Assembly: GCA_012842035.1 (NCBI GenBank)
Contig: DUTO01000221.1
Span: 1-20,906 of the forward strand
Origin: Clostridia bacterium
Lineage (GTDB): Bacteria; Bacillota; Peptococcia; DRI-13; DTU073
Direction: 5' to 3'
DNA length: 20,906 nucleotides
Below are positions 14,774 through 20,906 of this stretch, piece after piece. Numbering within the stretch: position 1 is the first letter of the stretch; the number at the start of each line of letters is the position of its first letter. The position numbers and the translations under genes are program-made. Under the pieces are notes generated by a model that saw nothing but the letters and a program-made list of their open reading frames with translations, ran no database searches and was not told the origin of the DNA.

Positions 14774-15802
14774 TTGGAAACGAAAATTTGGTCAGTGTCA
14801 GCGAGTCAGCCGGAGCCAGAAATAATTAAACAAGCGGCTACGTTGATTCGCCAAGGTGGATTAGTAGCCTTTCCTACTGAAACAGTTTATGGTCTAGGAG
14901 CTGATGGGCTTAATCCTCAAGCTGTGGAAAAAATATTTAAGGCGAAAGAGAGACCGACCGATAATCCTTTAATTTTGCATGTGGCTGACTTTGCGACTGT
15001 GGGGCGTTTAGCGCGTCAGGTAGACGAAAGAGCAACAAAATTAATTTCTGCTTTTTGGCCCGGTCCTTTAACTTTAGTTTTGCCTAAACAAAAAAGTATT
15101 CCTAATGAAGTTACGGCAGGTTTGGATACAGTGGCCATACGTATGCCACGGCATCCGGTGGCTTTAGCGCTAATCAAAGCCAGTGGCACTCCTTTAGCTG
15201 CTCCCAGTGCGAATCGTTCCGGCTATCCTAGCCCTACAACAGGGCAACATGTCTATACCGACTTGGCTGGGCGGATTGAGGCGATCCTGGAAAGTGGTCC
15301 TACGGGTGTAGGGCTGGAGTCTACAGTTTTAGACTTGTCCGGTACTGTTCCGGTTGTTTGGCGACCGGGTGGAGTTTCTCTTGAGGAATTAACTGCTATT
15401 TTAGGTACGGTAGAGATGAAAACAGACTTGAAATATACTCATTATGCTCCCCGGGCTGAAGTTGTTTTGCTGCAAGGGTCTACAGTTAAAGTTGCGGCCA
15501 AAATTAAGGCTCTTGTGGATGATTATTCCGGGCAAGGGAAAAAGATAGGGCTACTTTTAACAGCGGAAACATGGATCGAATTGGGCGAGATGGTCGAAAA
15601 GTCTGCGGTTCTTTATCAACAAAACTTAGGAAGTAGTTCTCATTTAGAGAACATTGCTCGTATAATTTATCGTGAATTAAGAAATTGTGACTTAGCCGGT
15701 GTGGAGATTATCTTGACTGAAACTTATCAGAGAAAAGGGTTGGGGGTCGCTTTGATGAATCGTTTACTGAAATCTGCCAACGGTCAGGTTATTAACGTTT
15801 AA
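14774..15802 (+). CDS. sua5: L-threonylcarbamoyladenylate synthase, long Sua5/YwlC form
   Basis: 342 residues: an N-terminal YrdC-like domain (about 1-210) plus the C-terminal Sua5 domain, as in B. subtilis YwlC. It makes threonylcarbamoyl-AMP from threonine, bicarbonate and ATP for t6A37 of ANN-reading tRNAs. TETVYGLG (35-42), the K-x-R motif Lys58-Arg60, and Ser145-x-Asn147 in PSANRSG line the active site; HYAPRAEV opens the Sua5 domain. The start is a TTG at 14774 with AAGGA about eight bases upstream, and the protein aligns from there. It begins 75 bases after the structured RNA element, with no clear promoter between, so it may be read through that element from prfA-prmC. Confidence 0.95.
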   Translation: METKIWSVSASQPEPEIIKQAATLIRQGGLVAFPTETVYGLGADGLNPQAVEKIFKAKERPTDNPLILHVADFATVGRLARQVDERATKLISAFWPGPLTLVLPKQKSIPNEVTAGLDTVAIRMPRHPVALALIKASGTPLAAPSANRSGYPSPTTGQHVYTDLAGRIEAILESGPTGVGLESTVLDLSGTVPVVWRPGGVSLEELTAILGTVEMKTDLKYTHYAPRAEVVLLQGSTVKVAAKIKALVDDYSGQGKKIGLLLTAETWIELGEMVEKSAVLYQQNLGSSSHLENIARIIYRELRNCDLAGVEIILTETYQRKGLGVALMNRLLKSANGQVINV

Positions 15803-15821
15803 GAGGTTAAGGAGAGAGAAA

Positions 15822-16409
15822 ATGAATTATCCGGCCGTTTTGTTAGTTTCTGTAGCTTTAGGGGTGGATGCTTTTTCTGTAGCTATAGGGATTGGGTTAG
15901 GGGGTATAAAAACAAAAGAGGCTTTATTGGTCTCCGGTGTAGTCAGCATCTTTCATGTTTTAATGCCCTTAATTGGTCTTTATTTAGGTATTTATTTAGG
16001 AAGTATGGCCGGCCCTATTGCCAGCACTATTGGTGCTCTTATCCTGTTAACCATTGGTTTAAATATGGTTGGGGACAGTTTGCGGGAGGCTAAGCTTTTA
16101 AAGCAACGGAGGAGAGAAACACCGGGTTTGGCGTATCAAAAAGGTACGGGGTTTAATCTAAAAAGTCCGCTTAGCTTGATTTTAATGGCCGGAAGTGTAA
16201 GTATAGATGCGTTAACAGTAGGTTTGGGCTTAGGCCCTTTACAAGTAGATTTGTTTTTAACTGTAATGACGATGGGGATTACAGCCGGCTTAATGACATT
16301 GGTCGGACTTGTTTTTGGTCATGGTTTAAGTAAAGTAGTGGGGTCTACAGCCGGTTTGTGTGGCGGGATTATTTTAGTCGTTATTGGACTTAAAATTTTA
16401 ATTTGGTAG
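15822..16409 (+). CDS. mntP: Putative manganese efflux pump MntP
   Basis: 195 residues, all predicted as six transmembrane helices with a charged loop (LREAKLLKQRRRE) near the middle. Two inverted halves carry the family signatures LGVDAFSVAIGIGLGG (about 14-29) and GSVSIDALTVGLGLG (about 126-140), whose Asp residues probably line the ion path. The family exports Mn2+ from the cytoplasm. It matches B. subtilis YwlD in position between ywlC and ywlE. GGAGAG precedes the ATG. No yybP-ykoY-type Mn riboswitch is visible; the gap to sua5 is only 19 bases, so it is likely co-transcribed. Confidence 0.93.
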   Translation: MNYPAVLLVSVALGVDAFSVAIGIGLGGIKTKEALLVSGVVSIFHVLMPLIGLYLGIYLGSMAGPIASTIGALILLTIGLNMVGDSLREAKLLKQRRRETPGLAYQKGTGFNLKSPLSLILMAGSVSIDALTVGLGLGPLQVDLFLTVMTMGITAGLMTLVGLVFGHGLSKVVGSTAGLCGGIILVVIGLKILIW

Positions 16410-16420
16410 GGTGAGAAGAG

Positions 16421-17371
16421 ATGAGCGAGAAAACAAAAACAATGCTGTTTGTTTGTACCGGAAATACTTGTCGCAGCCCGATGGCCGCAGTTTTGGCCCA
16501 AGACTATGTAGAGCGTCGCCAAGCAGATTTAAGGATTCTTTCAGCCGGGATAAGTGCGTTTCCCAATGCGCCGGCCTCTCCTCAAGCGAGAGAAATTATG
16601 CTAGAATTAGGTCTAGATTTATCTGCTCATCGTGCCCATTTTCTGACAGAGGAATTATGGCAGGCCGTAGACTTAATTTTGACGATGACCCAGGGGCAAA
16701 AAAAATATATAGAAGAATTATTTTCGCAAGCCCAGAGTGAAAAACAGGATAAAAAGGTTTACCTTTTAAAAGAATATGTTTTAGGTGCAGAAAAAAAAGA
16801 AGAGGCGAACTTGGATATCCTTGATCCTTTTGGGCAGTCCCCAGCAATCTATCGTGCTTGTGCTACAGAACTTTCGCATTATGTTCCCCAAGCGGTGGAA
16901 AGGTTTTGGAGGGAGGTTTTTGCTTTGCCAATTGCTTTAGGTGCAGACCATGGTGGCTTTAAACTCAAGGAAGAAATAAAAAACTGGTTAGAGGAGAAGA
17001 ACTATAAATATCAAGATTATGGAACTTTTAGTCCGGAATCTTGTGATTATCCTGATCTTGCTTTAGCTGTCGCCGAGGCAGTCGCTTCCGGAGAGTGTAC
17101 TAAAGGGATTATCATATGTGGGACAGGTATTGGGGTGAGCATTGTGGCTAATAAAGTACCCGGGATTAGAGCGGCTTTATGTCATGATACCTTTTCCGCT
17201 AAAGCGTCCCGTGAACATAATGATGCCAATATCTTAACTTTAGGTGAACGAGTTATTGGGCGAGGTTTAGCTTTAGAAATAGTAGAAACATGGTTAGGTG
17301 CCTCTTTTCGTGGAGGGCGACATCAGCGTCGTGTAGACAAGATTAAAGCTTTAGAAGCAAAGGAAGATTAG
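16421..17371 (+). CDS. Fusion of YwlE-like low-molecular-weight protein phosphatase and ribose-5-phosphate isomerase B
   Basis: 316 residues with two complete domains. Residues 8-165 are a low-molecular-weight phosphatase: P-loop CTGNTCRS with nucleophile Cys12 and Arg18, and general acid Asp135 in ILDPFGQS. The Thr after the loop Asn and the DPFG motif match YwlE, the protein-arginine phosphatase that opposes McsB, so phosphoarginine is a likely substrate. Residues 169-316 are RpiB: ALGADHGGF (172-180), catalytic Cys233 in ICGTGIGVS, His255 in CHDTF, and R-E-H-N-D-A-N (264-270). RpiB interconverts ribose 5-phosphate and ribulose 5-phosphate. In B. subtilis ywlE and ywlF (rpiB) are adjacent separate genes. 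The linker is only a few residues long, and an internal start site lies there (16908-16927). Confidence 0.93.
   Translation: MSEKTKTMLFVCTGNTCRSPMAAVLAQDYVERRQADLRILSAGISAFPNAPASPQAREIMLELGLDLSAHRAHFLTEELWQAVDLILTMTQGQKKYIEELFSQAQSEKQDKKVYLLKEYVLGAEKKEEANLDILDPFGQSPAIYRACATELSHYVPQAVERFWREVFALPIALGADHGGFKLKEEIKNWLEEKNYKYQDYGTFSPESCDYPDLALAVAEAVASGECTKGIIICGTGIGVSIVANKVPGIRAALCHDTFSAKASREHNDANILTLGERVIGRGLALEIVETWLGASFRGGRHQRRVDKIKALEAKED
16908..16927 (+). promoter_or_regulatory. Internal ribosome binding site and in-frame TTG at the phosphatase-RpiB junction
   Basis: GGAGGGAGG (16908-16916) is followed after eight bases by an in-frame TTG (16925-16927, residue 169). Translation from there would give PIALGADHGG, the natural RpiB N-terminus, and a 148-residue protein, the usual RpiB length. 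TTG starts are supported for pyrG, fsa and sua5 in this same window. This may be a working internal start or a relic of two formerly separate genes. Confidence 0.6.
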
Positions 17372-17400
17372 GAGTAAGCCGGGGGAAAGGTGGTGTATTT

Positions 17401-17949
17401 ATGGATTTAGCGACAATTACTCGCGATGTACATAAAGCGTTGCAGGAATTGTTAGAGGTGGCGTCCCTTCAGCCCAAACAGATTCTGGTTGTGGGGTGTA
17501 GTACGAGTGAAGTGGGAGGCGAAAAAATTGGTACGGCTTCTAGCCTTGATATCGCCCAAGCTATTTTAGCCGGAATTTATCCGCTGGTGTTAGAAAAGAA
17601 ACTTTATTTAGCCGTCCAGTGCTGTGAACATCTTAACAGGGCTTTAGTCATCGAAAAGGCAGCTTGTACCCAATACGGGCTGGAAGAGGTTACAGTATAT
17701 CCTGTGCAGCAAGCCGGAGGAGGTTTGGCTTATCAAACTATGCATACTTTAACTCATCCTTTAGTAGTAGAAAAAGTGCAAGGACACGCCGGTATAGATA
17801 TTGGCGATACTTTTATTGGGATGCATTTAAAACCTGTCGTTGTGCCTGTGCGTAGTTCTGTAACGAAAATTGGCGCGGGGCATTTGACATTAGCTCGTAC
17901 ACGACCTAAACTTATTGGTGGAAAGCGTGCTTGTTATCAAGAACCGTAA
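17401..17949 (+). CDS. TIGR01440/DUF436 family protein (YwlG-like)
   Basis: 182 residues, equal to the family norm (B. subtilis YwlG about 180). The GCSTSEVGGEKIGT segment at about residues 32-45, the CCEHLNRALVIE segment near 75-86, and the C-terminal HLTLARTRPKLIGGKRA are typical of the family. There is no signal peptide or membrane segment. Its function is unknown to me, and the family is nearly always next to rpiB and glyA in Bacillota, as here. AAGGTGG stands upstream of the ATG; the gap to the fusion gene is 29 bases, so co-transcription is likely. Confidence 0.9.
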   Translation: MDLATITRDVHKALQELLEVASLQPKQILVVGCSTSEVGGEKIGTASSLDIAQAILAGIYPLVLEKKLYLAVQCCEHLNRALVIEKAACTQYGLEEVTVYPVQQAGGGLAYQTMHTLTHPLVVEKVQGHAGIDIGDTFIGMHLKPVVVPVRSSVTKIGAGHLTLARTRPKLIGGKRACYQEP

Positions 17950-17987
17950 ATCACACTTATAAAACATAGCAGAGAGGGAGAAAAAAG

Positions 17988-19241
17988 ATGGATTATATTG
18001 AAAAATATGTTTTGCCTGTAGACCCGGAAGTTGCTAAATATATTGCCAAGGAAGAAAAACGTCAATTAGATAAGATTGAATTGATTGCTTCGGAAAACTT
18101 TGTGAGCCGGGCGGTAATGGCGGCCCAAGGTTCGGTCTTGACTAATAAATATGCGGAAGGTTATCCGGGCAAACGTTATTACGGAGGTTGTGAGTGGGTT
18201 GATGAGGTAGAGAATTTGGCCCGGGAAAGGGCTAAACAGCTTTTCGGGGCCGAACATGTTAATGTACAGCCACATTCCGGGGCCCAAGCTAATACCTCTG
18301 TCTATTTTGCACTTGCTAAGCCCGGTGATACTATTTTAGGCATGAATTTGAGTCATGGCGGTCATCTTACCCATGGTAGTCCGGTAAATATTTCGGGGAA
18401 ATATTATAATTTTGTGCCTTATGGTGTTGATGCCCAAACAGAACGAATTGACTATGAAGAATTGGCCCATCTTGCCCAGGAAGTACGGCCTAAAATAATT
18501 GTGGCCGGTGCGAGTGCTTATCCGCGTATAATTGATTTTGCTAGATTGGCGACTATTGCTCAAGAAGTCGGTTCTTTATTAATGGTGGATATGGCTCATA
18601 TTGCCGGGCTTGTGGCGGCAGGCTTGCATCCTAATCCTTGCCCTTATGCTGATATTGTAACTACGACGACACATAAAACTTTGCGCGGTCCTAGAGGTGG
18701 GATGATTTTATGTAAGCAGAAGTATGCTCGGGTTATTGATAAAGCTATTTTCCCCGGTATGCAAGGTGGTCCTTTAATGCATGTTATTGCGGCTAAAGCA
18801 GTATCTTTTCAAGAAGCGCTAGAGCCTTCTTTTCAAGTTTATCAGCACCAAATTATTGATAATGCACAAGCTTTGGCGCAAAGCCTCTTGGCGAAAGGGT
18901 TTCGTCTTGTTTCTGGTGGTACGGACAACCACCTTTTGTTGCTTGATTTAAGAAATAAGGGGCTTACAGGAAAAGAGGCCGAATCACTTTTAGATGAAGC
19001 CGGAGTCACTGTAAATAAAAATACGATTCCTTTTGACCCGCAAAGTCCTTTTGTAACTAGTGGGATACGCTTGGGCACTCCTGCAGTGACCACGCGAGGG
19101 ATGCAAGAAAGTGAAATGGAAAGAATAGCTGAAATTATTGATTTAGTGCTTTCTGCCCCTCAGGAAAAGGCACAACATCAAAAGGCAAAATTGCTGGTGC
19201 AAGAGTTAACGGCCACCTTTCCTTTAGTGGCCCCCAAATAA
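17988..19241 (+). CDS. glyA: Serine hydroxymethyltransferase
   Basis: 417 residues, normal for bacterial SHMT. It converts serine and tetrahydrofolate to glycine and 5,10-methylene-THF with PLP, feeding purine and dTMP synthesis. PLP-binding Lys230 is in VTTTTHKTLRGPRGG; other family landmarks are IASENFVS (33-40), NKYAEGYPGKRYYGG (53-67), HGGHLTHG (123-130) and DMAHIAGLVAAG (201-212). GAGAGGGAG lies upstream of the ATG. The next gene, a dCMP deaminase, serves the same thymidylate supply; the gap is 20 bases. Confidence 0.97.
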   Translation: MDYIEKYVLPVDPEVAKYIAKEEKRQLDKIELIASENFVSRAVMAAQGSVLTNKYAEGYPGKRYYGGCEWVDEVENLARERAKQLFGAEHVNVQPHSGAQANTSVYFALAKPGDTILGMNLSHGGHLTHGSPVNISGKYYNFVPYGVDAQTERIDYEELAHLAQEVRPKIIVAGASAYPRIIDFARLATIAQEVGSLLMVDMAHIAGLVAAGLHPNPCPYADIVTTTTHKTLRGPRGGMILCKQKYARVIDKAIFPGMQGGPLMHVIAAKAVSFQEALEPSFQVYQHQIIDNAQALAQSLLAKGFRLVSGGTDNHLLLLDLRNKGLTGKEAESLLDEAGVTVNKNTIPFDPQSPFVTSGIRLGTPAVTTRGMQESEMERIAEIIDLVLSAPQEKAQHQKAKLLVQELTATFPLVAPK

Positions 19242-19261
19242 CAGAGTGAGGAGTTGTCGTC

Positions 19262-19759
19262 ATGCGTCCATCGTGGGATGATTATTTTATGGAAATTGCG
19301 GAGGTTGTGGCTACTCGTTCTACTTGTTTACGTCGTCAGGTGGGAGCGATTTTAGTTAAGGATAAACATATTTTAGCTACCGGCTATAATGGTGTGCCGA
19401 CCGGGCTTGAACATTGCGAAGTTTGCGGTTGCCTGCGACAAAAGTTTAACGTTCCTTCCGGAGAAAGACATGAATTATGTCGCGGACTTCATGCCGAACA
19501 AAATGCGATTATTCAGTGTGCCGTACATGGAATTAGCATGGTGGGGGCGACACTTTATTCTACGACCCAACCATGTATCTTGTGTAGCAAAATGTTAATT
19601 AATGCCGGCGTTAAGCAAATTGTTTTTCAAGGAGCTTATCCTGATGACCTTTCTTTAAGAATTTTAAAAGAAGCCGGAATTGAGTTGCAAGCGACAAAAA
19701 ACGATGTTTTAGAACATAATGTATCGGAATTAGATGGCGCTAGTGGGCTAAAAAAATAG
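19262..19759 (+). CDS. comEB: Deoxycytidylate deaminase, ComEB-like
   Basis: 165 residues of the zinc cytidine/deoxycytidylate deaminase fold. The HAE motif (77-79, GLHAEQNAI) supplies zinc ligand and proton shuttle, and PCILC (104-108) gives the two cysteine ligands. Further cysteines at 52, 55, 57 and 73 in the loop typical of ComEB/dCMP deaminase suggest a second zinc site. The enzyme makes dUMP from dCMP, the substrate for thymidylate synthesis, which fits with glyA upstream. ComEB is named for its place in the Bacillus comE locus, but the catalytic activity is metabolic. GAGTGAGGAG precedes the ATG. Confidence 0.92.
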   Translation: MRPSWDDYFMEIAEVVATRSTCLRRQVGAILVKDKHILATGYNGVPTGLEHCEVCGCLRQKFNVPSGERHELCRGLHAEQNAIIQCAVHGISMVGATLYSTTQPCILCSKMLINAGVKQIVFQGAYPDDLSLRILKEAGIELQATKNDVLEHNVSELDGASGLKK

Positions 19760-19796
19760 TTTTTTATGTAATTATTATATTTTTAGCTGTTTTTTA

Positions 19797-19805
19797 TGGT
19801 ACAAT
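19797..19805 (+). promoter_or_regulatory. Possible extended -10 promoter before the UDP-GlcNAc 2-epimerase gene
   Basis: TGGTACAAT (TGn plus TACAAT at 19800-19805) stands in a very AT-rich gap of 110 bases. The -35 region (about 19777-19782) is weak, as is common with extended -10 sites. A second candidate, TATACT at 19807-19812, overlaps the same region. The gap also carries an A-run/T-run pair at 19751-19765 that is too AT-rich to call a terminator. Confidence 0.45.
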
Positions 19806-19869
19806 GTATACTGTGTGTGTAAACAATTAGGAAGAAAATTTTACGAGCAGAAAAGAAGAGGGTTGAGAC

Positions 19870-20906
19870 ATGAAGAAAGACACACGTAAAGTGTTAACGG
19901 TGTTTGGCACTAGACCGGAAGCGATTAAAATGGCTCCTTTAGTGCGTGCTTTAAAGGATGACTCCCAAATTAATTGTCAAGTAGTGGTCACGGCTCAACA
20001 TCGTGAAATGTTAGACCAGGTGTTAAATATTTTCCGTATTATTCCTGACTATGACTTGGATATCATGCAAAAGGGACAGACTCTTTTTGAAATTACTTCT
20101 CGTGCTTTGCTGGGCTTACAACATATTTTTTTAAAAGAAAAGCCGGACTTAGTTTTAGTACATGGCGATACGAACACTACTTTTGTAGGTTCTTTGGCCG
20201 CTTATTATTATCAAATTCCTGTCGGGCATGTGGAGGCAGGTTTAAGATCCGGCTATAAATATTCGCCTTTCCCGGAAGAAATGAATCGTCGTTTAACAGG
20301 AGTTTTAGGGGACTTGCATTTTGCTCCCACAAAAACGGCGGTCGAAAATTTGTTGCGAGAAGGGCATAATCTTGCTCAAATTTATATTACAGGCAATACA
20401 GTGATTGATGCTTTATTACACACAGTTCAAGAGGACTACGAATTTATGACCCCTGTTTTGCGGGAGATCGATTTTGCCACACAACGGGTAATTCTTTTAA
20501 CTACACATCGTCGTGAGAATTTAGGCGAGCCTTTGCGGCAAATATATGCGGCTTTGCGTGCCCTTGTGCAGGAGTTCCCAGATGTCGTTGTTGTTTTTCC
20601 TGTTCATAAAAATCCAGTGGTTCGTCGTATGGCGCAAAAAGAGTTGGGACACTTGCCCAGGGTTAAATTGATTGAACCTTTAGAGTATCAATCGTTTATT
20701 AATTTAATGAATAAAGTGCATCTTGTGCTTACCGACTCGGGAGGTTTGCAGGAGGAAGCACCGGCTTTGGGTAAACCGGTGCTTGTGTTACGAGAAAACA
20801 CAGAGCGCCCTGAGGCTGTAAGTGCAGGAACAGTAAAACTGGTAGGGACTAGCCAAGCAAAAGTGTATGCTACCACGCGTGAGTTGCTCACTAATAAAAT
20901 TGCGTA
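19870..20906 (+). CDS. wecB: UDP-N-acetylglucosamine 2-epimerase, non-hydrolysing (3' end outside window)
   Basis: 345 codons are visible and the frame is still open at the window end; the family is about 370-380 residues, so only the C-terminal helices are missing. It makes UDP-ManNAc from UDP-GlcNAc for teichoic-acid linkage or other surface glycans (MnaA/WecB). Signatures are GTRPEAIKMAP (13-23), VHGDTNTT (97-104), HVEAGLRSG (120-128), FPEEMNRR (134-141), GNTVIDAL, TTHRRENLGEP and LTDSGGLQEEAPALGKPVL, the UDP-binding region. The ATG at 19870 has AGAGGG about eight bases upstream. The gap before it holds a possible promoter, so it likely starts a new unit. Confidence 0.94.
   Translation, partial: MKKDTRKVLTVFGTRPEAIKMAPLVRALKDDSQINCQVVVTAQHREMLDQVLNIFRIIPDYDLDIMQKGQTLFEITSRALLGLQHIFLKEKPDLVLVHGDTNTTFVGSLAAYYYQIPVGHVEAGLRSGYKYSPFPEEMNRRLTGVLGDLHFAPTKTAVENLLREGHNLAQIYITGNTVIDALLHTVQEDYEFMTPVLREIDFATQRVILLTTHRRENLGEPLRQIYAALRALVQEFPDVVVVFPVHKNPVVRRMAQKELGHLPRVKLIEPLEYQSFINLMNKVHLVLTDSGGLQEEAPALGKPVLVLRENTERPEAVSAGTVKLVGTSQAKVYATTRELLTNKIA

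Noticed and set aside
19749..19768. A7/T6 inverted repeat after comEB as a terminator.
   Set aside because: The arms are only A and T with almost no GC, so the hairpin would be very weak. It may simply be part of an AT-rich promoter region.

Overview
The window looks like a housekeeping block from a low-to-moderate G+C, endospore-forming member of the Bacillota, probably an anaerobic clostridial or Peptococcaceae-type lineage. Three things support this. A SleB/YpeB spore-germination pair stands at the left end. There is a Spo0F-like response regulator. The gene order pyrG - spo0F - fba - transaldolase-like - glpX - rpmE - prfA - prmC - sua5 - mntP - ywlE - rpiB - ywlG - glyA closely follows the Bacillus subtilis order. 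The species cannot be fixed from sequence alone. Every gene found is on the + strand.

Layout. 1-1470: the end of sleB, then ypeB. 1483-4940: argS and pyrG, each behind its own sigma-A-like promoter, closed by a strong intrinsic terminator at 4977-5001. 5030-7345: a cell-wall pair, a FemX-type aminoacyltransferase and a divergent alanine racemase, tightly coupled. 7375-8511: a Spo0F-like regulator and an unrecognised protein with 17 cysteines. 8560-11163: central carbon genes fba, fsa-like and glpX. 11180-11524: rpmE as a compact unit with its own promoter and terminator. 11561-14381: a DUF1385 membrane protein, then prfA and prmC, which overlap; PrmC methylates the GGQ glutamine of release factor 1. 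14374-14698: no convincing gene, but a large folded element of about 325 nt that I read as an unidentified structured RNA. 14774-17949: sua5, mntP, a YwlE-like phosphatase fused to RpiB, and a ywlG homolog. 17988-20906: glyA, a ComEB-like dCMP deaminase, and a UDP-GlcNAc 2-epimerase cut by the window end.

Two places deserve most attention. The first is the structured element between prmC and sua5, where spoIIR often lies in relatives. It has nested, nearly perfect long-range helices; several of its pairs are G-U only when read on the + strand, which suggests a functional RNA rather than a DNA palindrome. The second is the phosphatase-RpiB fusion. It keeps a very strong Shine-Dalgarno sequence and an in-frame TTG exactly at the domain junction, so one reading frame may yield both a fusion and a free RpiB.

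Other oddities are a divergent alanine racemase beside femX, a perfect 8-bp hairpin between fba and fsa, a terminator very close upstream of femX, and the absence of murA and rho from their usual places. No tRNA, rRNA, CRISPR array or transposase gene was seen.
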